A DNA stretch of 64,000 bases from NCBI GenBank assembly GCA_020746875.1, contig JAGTJL010000004.1:2108001-2172000 (forward strand), given 5' to 3'. Source of the stretch: Rhexocercosporidium sp. MPI-PUGE-AT-0058 (Eukaryota > Ascomycota > Leotiomycetes > Helotiales). The notes under the pieces are model-generated. The model was not told the origin of the DNA and ran no database searches. It saw nothing but the letters and a program-made list of their open reading frames with translations. Below are positions 37,138-47,552 of this stretch, piece after piece. The translations under genes were made by a program, and so were the position numbers. The first letter of the stretch is position 1; every line of letters begins with the position of its first letter.

Positions 37138-38469
37138 TCAAACTCTCCTGAATCTTTTCATGGCTGTGAAGTAACGATTTTCATGGGGTTTCGGAGACGG
37201 TACCACTGTGGATGCTGCATGACCAGCGCCGGTAACATTCCGGATGAGTGGATTGGGTGTGCTAAAGACAGCAGGAAATTTTGGATTGTTCTGCTGACGG
37301 AGTTTTCGATGAGATTTGCCGACTTTTGGATCGCCGTTCCTAAATCGGTGATCTGTCGTCGCAGAGTCTGCTGCAAGGGTTTGAGACAATAAATGGCCAT
37401 TTCTGAACCATGCAGATCTGCTGGCACCCGATCCTGGTGTATAAATGGTCGAAAACATCGAGTTTCTCGGATCCTGCTTCGCGGCATTGAACAGTTATCA
37501 GCATATGGCCATGAGACATAAGTGAGAGTCTTACCTTCTGCTGAGCTCGCCAGAGGTTCCAAACATGCTCTCTTCTGTGGAAGCTATTGATTTTCGTAGC
37601 ATCCTGACTGGTGATGAAATTATTACCAAGGGGTGCGGTTTGATGTGGGAGTCTGTCTGTTAATGTTTGTCTCATTGCATTCGTAAAGTTCGGAACTTGG
37701 AACTCTTCTCTGGGTTAGTTAAACACAAAACAGTTTCCCAGATGGGTGTCAAGAAGACTCACCAAGTCCTTGCTGCTGAGCTCTTGCTGTCTTCATATGC
37801 ACTACACATTTGTACAATCTGTATAGCGAGTCGAATATTGCACAGATATTCCATCCCTCAATACGATATTTCACCTTCTCCAATTCGAGAAGCAATCGAA
37901 AAGACTTGGTGCCTGAGATTCTTCCTGCGCCGAGTTGGACCTTGGCTACGGTACGACTCGTCACAGTCAATCATGAGCGAAAGTCCTGTATCACGATCGA
38001 GCCGCTTCCAAGTATCCATCACACCGTCAAACTCCATGAATGTATCCAAACTGAACGCTTGATTGGCGAGAATATCAGTGGATATCTCTCCCATCCGATC
38101 GCAAAGAGTTATCTCCTCCCAGATCTTGTGGACCTCAGCCTTCTTGTTTGGTGCAATCTTGCAAATTTGTGCCCAGAAAGCCTCATTTTGGAGTGTCTCT
38201 GTGGCGCAATCAAATTCGACCAGTTCATGATCTCGGAATGCAGTTTTGATTTGCTCGTTTGATGTGAGGCGGCCGAGGAGAGGTTCCCACCTGGTCAGTT
38301 CGCCTTCCAGTTCCAGGGGGGTGTAAAGAGCTTGTCCATCTTCGTCCTCCCCATGATAGCGACTAGTTATAGTTTGTAGTGATAGGTAGGAGACTAAGTC
38401 AAGCAGTCTGAAATTTTTTTGAAGAAGGGGCTGGCAGTTTTGAGTGTAGTGCATTTCTAATTCTAGCAT
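37138..38469 (-). CDS. YRMIG-family member P3 (divergent, C-terminus unresolved)
   Basis: Exons 38469-37965, 37912-37763, 37704-37535 and 37473-37138, with introns of 52, 58 and 61 bp; the 58-bp one has a perfect TAACTAAC branch site. The spliced frame gives 386 residues. The N-terminal region carries the family pattern in a diverged form: LGRLTSNEQIKTAF, then ITLCDRMGEISTDILANQ, then FMEFDGVMDTWKRLD, followed by FRLLLELEKVKYRIEGWNIC. After the last intron two frames are open. The in-frame one is low in order. The other (about 37400-37160) has LQQTLRRQITDLGTAIQKSA, which resembles the helical tail of P2. This suggests either a missed splice or a frame-shifting lesion in the last exon. The first intron lacks a clear branch site. 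Function unknown. Confidence 0.45.
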
Positions 38470-39289
38470 AGCTTAGGGACTATGGCCATGTGTTGACAGA
38501 AAGACTAGCGCGTTTATTAAGCGATAAAGTTGTTAAACTAGTGCGACTTCACATGTGCTCAAATTCAGGCATGCTTGCTCATGCCAGGAGCATTGTTTGG
38601 ATGTTTTGTCGCGTGAAGTATTGTGATTCGCATAGATGAGCTACTCGAGAATCACCTCCATATTTCAGAGCTACCAAGCATTACTCTTTCTCGAGCGCAA
38701 CTACTTCCACTCGCAGCTCTTTGTTTCTCAGTTCGGACAGCGACAATTCAGCATCTTAGTATTTCAAGGGAGTCTCAGGTAATACCTTGTAGTCACCATG
38801 GCCGTCCAATAGCATTTTCACTCCATAAGCATTTGAACCTGACCACGCAGCAGCTCCTATATCAAGCCTGGTAAGGGACCCACTATTGCCGAGCTCTCCT
38901 AAATTGGACGTTTGGCTTGAAGAAATTGAATGTTAATTTGAATCATAGTGACTTACTTACAAGAAGGATTAGGGCAAATCCGGCTGAAGGTTACAAAGCA
39001 TCACGTTCAGAACTTTCGCGGAGCAGGCGACAAGGATGGCCCTTGTAGTATCTTATAATTTCCCATTCCCACATAGCATAGCGGAAGTTAATCAGAAGTA
39101 CAAAGAAGAAGATTTGAGTAAGCTAGGAAAGATGGAGATAAGATTATACAACTGCCTAAACCCGATGATAGATTTACTGAAAAGTGGAAGTGAAGGGAGA
39201 AGGGCTTCGAAACGGGGACGACCACAAAGTTTTGCAACCCCACTCCCCAACAGTCATTTAAGAGCTTCTGCGAAGATCTTAGTGGATGT
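38470..39289. other. Intergenic region between P3 and the NMA111-like gene
   Basis: No supported gene; short frames only on both strands. Confidence 0.4.
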
Positions 39290-42250
39290 TCAAACTACCA
39301 AGTGCCCACTCCAGACTTTTGATCCGGTATTTTCTGGGCTCTTTTCCTGAACTAGTCGAGATGTCCATTTTGGTGATGCTCTGATCCACTCCTTCGTCGG
39401 AAAGTAATGATCATTTCGTTTCATTTTCATCACTTGCTCAATTCCACTCAAGGTCATTGTTGTCAAGGTGAAGTCTAGGAAATTTAGTGAGTAACCAGAC
39501 CTTTTATAAGTGGAACTTACTGGAATTGTCAGGAATAGCCATTGCCGCTGTGAGAAACGAGTCCAGGTCGCCTGCCTCAGTTTCATTGACATGAGTGATG
39601 AACGTGGCTGGAATGAGTCCATAATGATTTGCAGGCGATCCCCTGACCACGCTAGATACGAAAACCTCGCTTGGTGACTTTCTGACTCGAAGTCTAGCTG
39701 CATGATGTGGTGGTTGAAGCGTCGCCCCGCAGAAGAGAACGACTCGTTTGGTTTCAAAATCATCTGCTAGAACTGTGTCGATTTGCAAGTTAAGTTCTTC
39801 TCCATACCTTACCACACGTGCTTCTAGAACTGCTGCATCATCTTGGATTTCGGTCTCGGAGAGGCGTGTTATGATGTTGCCATTCAGTGTGAGTACAATG
39901 TCTCCTTCCATAAGAGCTCTGGAGTTGTCGTCACCCTGTATCGTGCGTTTTTTGACTTTGAAGAGCTGATGGCAATATGAATTTGCGATCTCCACCTTGC
40001 TGATCCATTCTTCAGAGACTTTCATGTCTCGTGCTTGGCTCATCGTGATTGCCTCAAACTCAACACTGAGAATGCGTAACTTCGGGATCTCTCCCTTCCG
40101 CACCCTAGAGATGACTGGAAGAATCGTAGAGGTCGGGATACCATAATAGCGATACATGTCTTCATCCTCATCGTTTACATACAGCGTTGTCAGCCACAGA
40201 GCTTGGACAACACCGTCTTCACCAATCATAATTCCACTTCCACATTCATCTGCCAGTCCCGTGTCCACTTTAATTGCCTCGCTGTTCATTGCTCTGATCT
40301 TGGGACGCTCGGAATTTCCAGCCAGCTGTAGATTGTAAATATCCGTGACAGTGGTTTGCGTGCATACCGGGCCTCCGATGTTGTTGTCCTTGAAGCCCAC
40401 AAAATGAAGCGAAGTTCCTTGCTCCACACTCGTTGGACTCAATCTGGCGCTTTGTAATGGAGCCATGACAAGCGTAGGATCGTATTTGACCAGAGAGTAA
40501 TTGTGCAACGGGTGGCAGAATAACACTTCTCCGTCAACGATAATTGAATCCGCGATTGTGAGGGAGATATCGCACAAGGCGTGCGGTACCGTTGCTCTCG
40601 AAACGAGGACCACCCCTATCTCCGCATCAATTACAATACCAACACTGGGACGAGGCGTATAGTCCGATCCATTGAGGTACTCTGGGACAAAACACTCGAC
40701 TTTGACAATAGATTTGACAATGTCTGCGATTGCTGGAGGAACACTCCGTAGATGCACAAAGTTTGCAGCTCGAGGAACTGGCGGAAGTCTGGCAATCTCG
40801 TCAGCAAGATCTGTTGACTCCCAAAGACCAGTATTGTCGTTCCGGACACGCTGACTTATTTTCTTCGACCAATATCGATCAATGCGCAAAATCGAAAGCC
40901 GGGGGGTGTGGGGGTCGTGAAGATTTGTGTAGGTCACAACAACTCGTGCTTGATCTGGAATTACTTTCATCACTTCGATGAAGGTATCGAGATCAGGAGT
41001 GGCCTTATCGTCGACCTTTTGGATTGTACATCCTGAGTGCAGTGGGTCGAATGATCCTGCTGCGTTGCAGAGAAACACCCCTCGACAAGCGACGCCGTGA
41101 GCTCTGGCACGCTGGTATGAAAGATCTTGAAAACTACCACCAGCAACTGTGACGAGGCGATTAGGCGTGATCTTGTAAAGATCTTGGACCTGAACTTCTA
41201 CCTCGACATTCTTCCCGCGACGTTGCAGAAGGAGCTTTGCAGTGCTCCCTACGCTTGAATCGAGAATGTCGTCCAGGAACTTGAATTGTGCAATAAGCTC
41301 CCCGTTCACTTTAACAAGAATATCGCCAACTTTGATTCTGGTATCAGATGGACCTTCCGGGATCACACGTTCTGCTACCAATATTCCGACCTCATTTGGG
41401 AATGCCTTTCTGAAAGCGCTTTCCCACTCTGGGGTCAATCCAAGGCCTTGGCATTCATTGAATGGTTTGAATTTCCACTGGCACTGGATTGTCCCGCGAG
41501 TAATGGTTTCACCTTTCTGAAGGCATTGAAGAGCGCGTAGCGGGCGGTCAAGAGGGAGGAAGAAGTCGGTGGCTGTTTTAGCCTTGCCTCCTGCCTGCAT
41601 GGCAACTGCTTGTCCGAAGACATTGATCACAGGGCTTCCGGAACTGCCACCTGTAGCGCCAGATGCAGCCTGGATGTAGTTCGTGTTGAAGTCGCAATAG
41701 CCTTCCCCATCATATTCTGGTGCATTTCGATCAAGTCTGCTAATAACAGCTGCCTGAATACTGAGTTTTTCGCCAGCATCATTGCCAATGAGTCTCACAG
41801 CTTCAGCGACTTTAGCTAGATCGGGTCGTAAAGGGATAGCTGACAATGACATATATTTGACGGCTTTTGGATCGAAGCGGAGAATTCCAAAGTCATGGAT
41901 GGGGTCGTAGTAGATGACATGAGCATCGACCTCTTCATGGTTCTCGAAGATGCACCTGCCCCAGAAAGGGTTTGGACCTGAAACATGTCTGTTCGTGAGG
42001 ATATATCTGCAAAGATGTGAGTCTCGCTTCCGTGAGATTAGCGGAGAACATACCCTCTTTCTGCATCAACCACAAACCCCGTCGCTTCTGAAGATATCGC
42101 TTTCTCGCCATCAAACGAGCGCGTATGGCAAAACTTCACAGAGACTACCCCTGCGGCAGCCTTGTCAAGAGTCTCTTGCCACTTGACGTCTACCGGATTG
42201 GCATGACCAACACTGAATCCTGCGCCATGCGATTGCTGAGCTTCGTGCAT
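39290..42250 (-). CDS. NMA111: NMA111/HtrA-like serine protease with PDZ domains
   Basis: Exons 42250-42054, 42006-39521 and 39474-39290, with introns of 47 and 46 bp, give 955 residues. The trypsin-like triad is visible: His in YILTNRHVSG, Asp in DPIHDFGILRFDP, Ser in GATGGSSGSPV. The block LVGNDAGEKLSI-like (here LIGNDAGEKLSIQAA) is typical of the family. PDZ-like segments follow (VGDILVKVNGE), then the degenerate second protease-like half (GIVIDAEIGVVLVSR) and a final PDZ. Exon 3 adds the conserved MTLSGIEQVMKMKRNDHYFP end. Nma111 is a nuclear pro-apoptotic HtrA-type protease that cleaves the IAP protein Bir1 in yeast. The length fits the family (about 950-1000). The start is the first ATG in exon 1; an upstream TTG is not needed. 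The gene looks intact and sits between members of the YRMIG family. Confidence 0.92.
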
Positions 42251-43035
42251 ACTGCGTGAGGTTCTAAAATATACCAACTAGGGAGAAAGATCAACTTCAG
42301 GGACAATTCTAGAGTGAGGTGATGATGATGATGAACTGCGGTTGCCTGCTCGTTGAATCTGTAGCCTCGTCAGCTTCGTACTCGGTGATAGTGGCTGTGG
42401 GTCATGTGACCGGGGCTGAACATGTGGACAAATTGACGTGGGTGGTCCTTATTGGTCAGAAAGATAATACTGAGAATTACACTGCATGGATGCTTCGAAG
42501 GTACAATCAGGTTAGTGGGCTCTGTGCTACCTTTCTTACAGTGGATCTGTAGTTTTGTGATCTCGCTTGTGTACGACAATATTTAGATCCGCATTCAAGA
42601 TAAGTTAAGCGAGCAACCTAGAGCTTCGACGCCCTCGCAAATTCCCTAGATTGGGAATTCATGTGTGATATGCCCTACCTCGTACCGAACTTCCTTTCTA
42701 AGCGACATTTGACGCATGTCTGTCATTGATATTGCAGATCTCCAATACCATCACGTGGCTCGTCGTTCCTATTGTCTCTGTTGGCATTGTCGTTGAAGGG
42801 CAGGGCTTGACGTTAGCGACGAATTGAAGATGCTATTGTTAATACATAGCCATGGAATAAGCATGCATGACTCCAAGTCTCTTTCCGAGGCAGTCTTTTT
42901 GTCTTCCGTTCCCTTTCTTTCTTGCAGCACCCTCCGTTCTCCAGGTCTTCTTCCCTTTGTGTTCAACTAGAAAGACCTTGGACTTGTACTCCACATACAA
43001 CTCCCTCTTAGCTCTCAGAGATATCCAAATCCAAG
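42251..43035. other. Divergent promoter region between NMA111 and the JmjC-like gene
   Basis: 785 bp shared by the minus-strand protease gene and the plus-strand JmjC-like gene. A short GATGAT/ATG triplet tract lies at about 42319-42335. No gene seen. Confidence 0.45.
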
Positions 43036-44293
43036 ATGCAACTTCACTGCTCCGACCCATCACTAATACCAAGCGTCTGTCCTGCAGTGATCATTCGCGA
43101 AATGTTGTAAGTGCCCTTCAAAACTTGCTCGTCCTAAAGCTCACGATTTATGCAGAACGGGATTTCACTCTCAAACGCTCAACAAGATTCTGGCTTTATC
43201 CTTTTCAACCTTCAATCATTATTCTGATCAAACAATCTGCATGTGGAATGAGAGTACAACAACGATACCAAGAGTGTTCCGTGCTGCCGAATGCTGGGAC
43301 GAAGAGAAAATACCCTCAATGACGAAACTCCTTCTGTCCACAATTCATCACATTGAGTCAAGCATGGGGAAGGCAGATCGTGGTTACGATGTTTATCGAC
43401 GTTCCGAGCAATCCACCACAGTAGATCCCAGACTCGCGATCGCACAGCTAGTCGAGCCAAGTGAGGCTGGTCCGGTCGTACTCATCGGCTTGAACATCTT
43501 GCCACAAGGAATCTTCCACGTCCTAGTCTCGCTATCCGAATTCGTTGAAGGGGTCGAAGAAGACAATCAGCAACTTCTACTCACCCCAAAATATGCATTC
43601 ACCGACTTGCACATGGATACATCGGATGGTGTTTCGTCTCCCATTGGGCAATGTCGCAAACTCTGGATGGTTTTCCCACCGACCACCAAGAATCTCGTGC
43701 TCATGAAGCAAGCGGAAGGACAAAGAGCGAAATTGGACAGAATTGGAAAGAAATTGGAAGGAGGACTTGTTTTTAGGACCAACTCGGATGAGGCTATCTA
43801 CCTTCCAGCCGGCTGTATTCATGCTGTCATCCCCCTCCAAGGTGGCTTTCTCATCGCCACCGACTTCACCACCCCTCTTTCTTCCAAGCCATACGCCGCC
43901 ATGATCAACGCCGGACTTGATGACAGTGGCGCAGCCGACACATTCCGACTCGAGGTATTCAGACGCTTCCTTTCGTCTGTGGACTACGGACTATCTTGCA
44001 AGCATGAAGCCTTGGCGATTACCAGTTGGATTGGAACTTTGAACATTCGCAGGTATGCGAAGGTTTGCCAGAACTGGAAGAAAACTGCCATCAAGGTCTG
44101 GAACGAGTTCTTCAAGAAGAAGGAGGGAAGAAGATGGTTTGCATTTGCGGGCTGCAAGGAAAGGCAAGATTTGAAGATCACTTCAAGAGGGTGCACATGT
44201 GGCAGGCGGGGAAAGGCCAGAAGAGAAAGGCGGAAGTTGAGTTGGATCATGGGAAAGACGAGAAGCAGGCAACGAGGAAATCAAAGCGAATGA
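43036..44293 (+). CDS. JmjC-like domain protein
   Basis: Exon 1 43036-43106 and exon 2 from 43156, joined by a 49-bp GTAAGT intron in frame (43107-43155). The frame as read ends at 44293, giving 402 residues ((71+1138)/3 codons). The JmjC-type cupin core is seen in FTDLHMDTSDG, where His-x-Asp would bind iron, then KLWMVFPPT and later AIYLPAGCIHAVIPLQGGFL, which supplies the second His. These are 2-oxoglutarate/Fe(II) oxygenase features; fungal relatives often lie near accessory genes, and the substrate is unknown. Near the end a second frame (to 44304) reads better: MVCICGLQGKARFEDHFKRV has a Cys pair and His pair like a zinc finger. This suggests a one-base frameshift near 44120-44135, within GA-rich sequence, or an error. 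The core domain is unaffected. Confidence 0.65.
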
Positions 44294-44304
44294 GAAGCAA
44301 GTAG

Positions 44305-44573
44305 TTCAGGAAGTGTGAAACCCTAGTTGTATGTATGGTACTTAATCAGTACAATGTTTGATGGTCTAGGTCGGATTCTACTCTTTTAAAATACACACCA
44401 TATCACGTCAACCTATCATCACACCAAACATAATTGCCAAGTCAACAAAGGAGGAACAGAGTCACTCAGAATTATCTTCGACCGCCTTTTATGTTCTATA
44501 GTCTAGTAAAAGCTGATATTATTTTCACAGTTCATACCTTTAGTAAAGTTGCAAAAAAAAAGTCAAACCCCTA
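44305..44573. other. Spacer ending in TA target site
   Basis: 3' flank of the JmjC-like gene. The last two bases before the transposon-like element (44572-44573) are TA and are repeated at 44194 plus one kilobase, that is 45194-45195. Confidence 0.5.
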
Positions 44574-45193
44574 GAAAAGCACTCCTCGAGGTAGCCCTCG
44601 AGGAATGACCTATGTAGAACGATTAGATTAGGGCGGCGGGTCTCGATTTGCTGCAAGGGTAAGGTAGTACGTAGTGAGACTAAGAGGAAGTTCATACGGA
44701 GGCTCCGCAAGCTTTTAGCTCGCTTTACTTTCGGCTTTTAAAATTCAAATTAATTAATCTTTTTAGGGAGATATTATAAAAGGAAACTATAAGATACTAC
44801 GAAAGGAGACTACAAGAAGAGATTACGAGAGGAGACTACGAGGGGAGATTACAAGTAGATATTATAAAGAAAACAAGGAAAGTACTTAGAGAAATGAAAA
44901 CAAAAGTAAAAGAGAAAAAAAAAGAGAAGGAGAAGGAGAATGTAAGAGATTATACATTACTTCGGACTTCTCGAGGTTTAACTTCTTTTGTATTCATAAA
45001 TAAGAAGTCCAAAGGTTTAAGTCCTTTTTAATTTCCATATATTTTACTTTTGTCTCCACACACACTTCGCTTCACGAAATAAGGCTCTTAACATAAAATC
45101 TATTCTTCTTCAGCGTATAAGTCTTTTTAATTCAGCGTGTCATACGCTATAACTACAGGAGTAATCGGGGAATTACCTCGAGGAGTGCTTTGC
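44574..45193. mobile_element. 620-bp TIR element (Tc1/mariner-type MITE) with TA duplication
   Basis: Terminal inverted repeats of 20 bp match at 19 of 20 positions: GAAAAGCACTCCTCGAGGTA at 44574-44593 and, in reverse complement, GCAAAGCACTCCTCGAGGTA at 45174-45193. The dinucleotide TA lies directly outside each end (44572-44573 and 45194-45195), as expected from Tc1/mariner-type insertion. The inside has no transposase frame, is AT-rich and contains purine-rich near-tandem units of about 16 bp (44800-44880). So it is a non-autonomous element. It lies between the JmjC-like gene and the tail of family member P4. Confidence 0.75.
44800..44880 (+). repeat. Purine-rich imperfect tandem repeat inside the MITE
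   Basis: Units near GAGGAGACTACGA / GAGATTACGA repeat about five times with drift, at roughly 16-17 bp period. Confidence 0.5.
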
Positions 45194-45530
45194 TATGGAA
45201 CGCAAACATGAAAATACGTGCGCTTTAACTATCTAGACTAAATTGATCTACTATGGGTGGAACACCGAGCAGCCATAGTTTGTCTTAAGATGCCATTGTG
45301 TAAAGAAGTCTAACAACATTTAACGCGGTTCATTTTGCTCAATTTCTTGTTGTTAGAGGCGGTTCTAGTCCACCCCAGTCAAGTCCACACTCCAAAGTAT
45401 GTCAGAATCATACAAAACATATGATTATGTCTCGTCCACTACTGTCAAGATTACTCAGCCCTTCGGTGTTCGGCACCGAGTGATTCCAATGCTGCGTGCT
45501 CGTTTTGGAGCGGAGCAAGGAGATCAACTT
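45194..45530. other. Spacer between the MITE and P4
   Basis: No supported gene. The plus-strand frame starting at 45399 is the antisense shadow of the P4 last exon. Confidence 0.4.
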
Positions 45531-46489
45531 CTAAGTTTTCTGATGCTCCAAACCGAAGTCCCTGATTCTCTCAGCAAGCGCTCGAACCGACTCAACAATG
45601 CAATCGCGGTGAGCATCGTGGACTTCGTCAAGAACAAAATCGAAAAGAAGTCTCAAGCCCTCAGGTGAATCTTTGAAGTTACGGCGAGCATCAGTAGCAA
45701 CCTGCTCGGTAGCAGTAACCTCGCGGTGTAAATTTCCTAAACTCTCACTCAGACCTGGGTCGGAACTTGCGGCAGCGCTAGAATGAACAGAAATTGCTAA
45801 TTACCGTTGGGTAGACAGGAACTGAAGAGACTGAGCAGCCATATCCGCATCAATGATATATCCTGGCTGACACCCTTCGTTTCTTGTCTTTCGTTCCGTG
45901 ACTAATATCGCTCTGGTAAAGTCGCCGAATTTTGCAAAAATCTGTTTTAGGCTCTTTATTGGGATCCTAAAACTACTAATCTTAGATCCCAAACTCAAGC
46001 CAGCATCTCGATATACTTTTTCCATCAGGAAGAGAGAATGGTGAAACGTATGCATGTGTTGAGGAGTTTAGGCTGTAAATTTGCGGTCTCTTTTATACTT
46101 ATTCCATGTACGTACGGAGAGTTTCAGCTCTCGTGCCGCTGGCATCTTTGAAAGAATCAAAGTACAGACAGGTTGAGAGAATCCCTTCTGCTGCTAGGAA
46201 TATCCAATGCATTGCAGCAGTGCTGAGGTATAATATTCGAAGCGGTAGCTTGCCTATCTACGAAGAAAGCCGAAGGCTCCCCTATCATTCGATACAGCCA
46301 TTCTTCTTTGGCGTAGCAGTCTTTGGCATTAAGAGTGGCATTCTCGATGTACGTGTTCCTAGCTTCGAGTTTCTTCTGGTCTTCGGCAGTATTGACTAGG
46401 TTGCATACGTAGTCGGAAGCTTCGATAATCTGAGACTTCCTGGTGAAAGTGCCGAATTTTGGTCGAAAACAATCCATATTTCTTTCCAC
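45531..46489 (-). pseudogene. YRMIG-family member P4 (probably decayed)
   Basis: The N-terminal part (46489-46157) carries FGTFTRKSQIIEASDYVCNL and EEWLYRMIGEPSAFFVDR, a clear match to P2. It then stops. A second part (46055-45874) has FAKFGDFTRAILVTERKTRN, matching the P2 block that ends KREQASPG. A GTGTCA donor at 45873 lies at the position of the P2 first intron. A 96-bp intron then gives a last exon 45777-45531 of helical character (ESLGNLHREVTATEQVATDA, LLFDFVLDEVHDAHRD, ALAERIRDFGLEHQK). I found no intron joining the first two parts in frame. So the gene is either split by a lesion between 46157 and 46055 or has an unresolved splice. An ATG exists at 46055 for a truncated product. Confidence 0.45.
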
Positions 46490-46760
46490 TTCATCACGCG
46501 CTGCGATAGACTGACTGGAAGACTGCGACTGTGCCTGTGGCGACCTCTCAGGTTTCGTGTCGACTCAGGCTTCATTTCCAGAGAAAATTTGAGGGTAGAT
46601 TTGATGCGGTGATTTGATCTAAGGATTACAAAGCAGCAGCTCCAGATACATCCGATCTGTTATTTATGTTCGAGCATTGAATAGCGGGTGACTTCTCAGA
46701 AACGTTTAGGCCTGTCTTGTTGCAACATCAGAAACCTTCATGAATCGCCACAAAGCACTC
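46490..46760. other. Intergenic 5' flank of P4
   Basis: No supported gene. Confidence 0.35.
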
Positions 46761-46884
46761 TCAGAAATGGCTGGAAAGCTAAGTTAGAACGTAAAAGCAT
46801 ACCACCAGGCCTCTGAGGCCGGGTTCCAATTCTCTTAATTTAATATATGCATATAATAAATCTTTAAGCATACTTACTCACAAG
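46761..46884 (+). repeat. Direct repeat copy 1 (SINE-like, about 124 bp)
   Basis: Begins TCAGAAATGGCT and ends near TACTTACTCACA. It contains the palindrome GGCCTCTGAGGCC and a GGGTTCCAATTC stretch like a tRNA B box. A related copy lies at 47205-47324. Confidence 0.6.
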
Positions 46885-47204
46885 CCGGCGCCCTCGGCGG
46901 CTATACTTCTGTTAGATTATAATCACTAATTAACTACTTCTACATTCGAATTAACGCTTTTAAAAGTCTCATTTAAGGATACTAAAAGCCTCAGACATTC
47001 GAACTCCTTTTCAGGTACTTCTATTAATATAAGTCCGCTAGTCCGTGTTACCGTCTTTAGCTCGGAATCTGCTAGCCGACAGCCGTCCAAATATTAGCTG
47101 ACGTATAATATAAAGTAATTAAAAAAGAAACAAATTTTTATTTCTCGAATTTATACTTAAATTTCTTACTTTAAAGCGAGGAAAATCTCTCCTTACGTAA
47201 GTCA
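46885..47204. other. AT-rich sequence between the two direct repeats
   Basis: Strongly AT-rich and C-poor, like RIP-mutated repeat DNA. No gene seen. Confidence 0.45.
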
Positions 47205-47324
47205 TCAGAAATAGCTATAATACTAGAATGCAAAAGTATATTACCAGGCTATTAAGGCCGGGTTGTAATTTTGTTAATTTAATACAAACATACAATTGCT
47301 CTTTAGGCATACCCACTCACACTC
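47205..47324 (+). repeat. Direct repeat copy 2
   Basis: Diverged copy of 46761-46884. Many differences are C to T or G to A (for example GGCCTCTGAGG read here as GGCTATTAAGG), as RIP would leave. Confidence 0.6.
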
Positions 47325-47414
47325 TTTTTATTTTCTAAGCGAAAATCCAATCGAGATAAACTCAAAAATGTTGAAGGTGTAGTATCGAGAGCTAATAAGT
47401 CTAATACGACAGAA

Positions 47415-47552
47415 ATAAGAAGAAAAGAAGAAAAGAAGAAAAGAAGAAAAGAAGAAAAGAAGAAAAGAAGAAAAGAAGAAAAGAAGAAAAGAAGAAAAGA
47501 AGAAAAGAAGAAAAGAAGAAAAGAAGAAAAGAAGAAAAGAAGAAAAGAAGAG
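47415..47552 (+). repeat. Minisatellite, 10-bp unit AGAAAAGAAG
   Basis: About thirteen near-perfect copies of a 10-bp purine unit. The opposite strand is an open T-rich frame coding Phe/Leu/Ser repeats, which is not a gene. Confidence 0.9.

Noticed and set aside
45399..45668. Plus-strand ORF of 89 codons
   Set aside because: The minus strand over the same bases encodes a helical tail that splices to family member P4; the plus frame lacks any motif.
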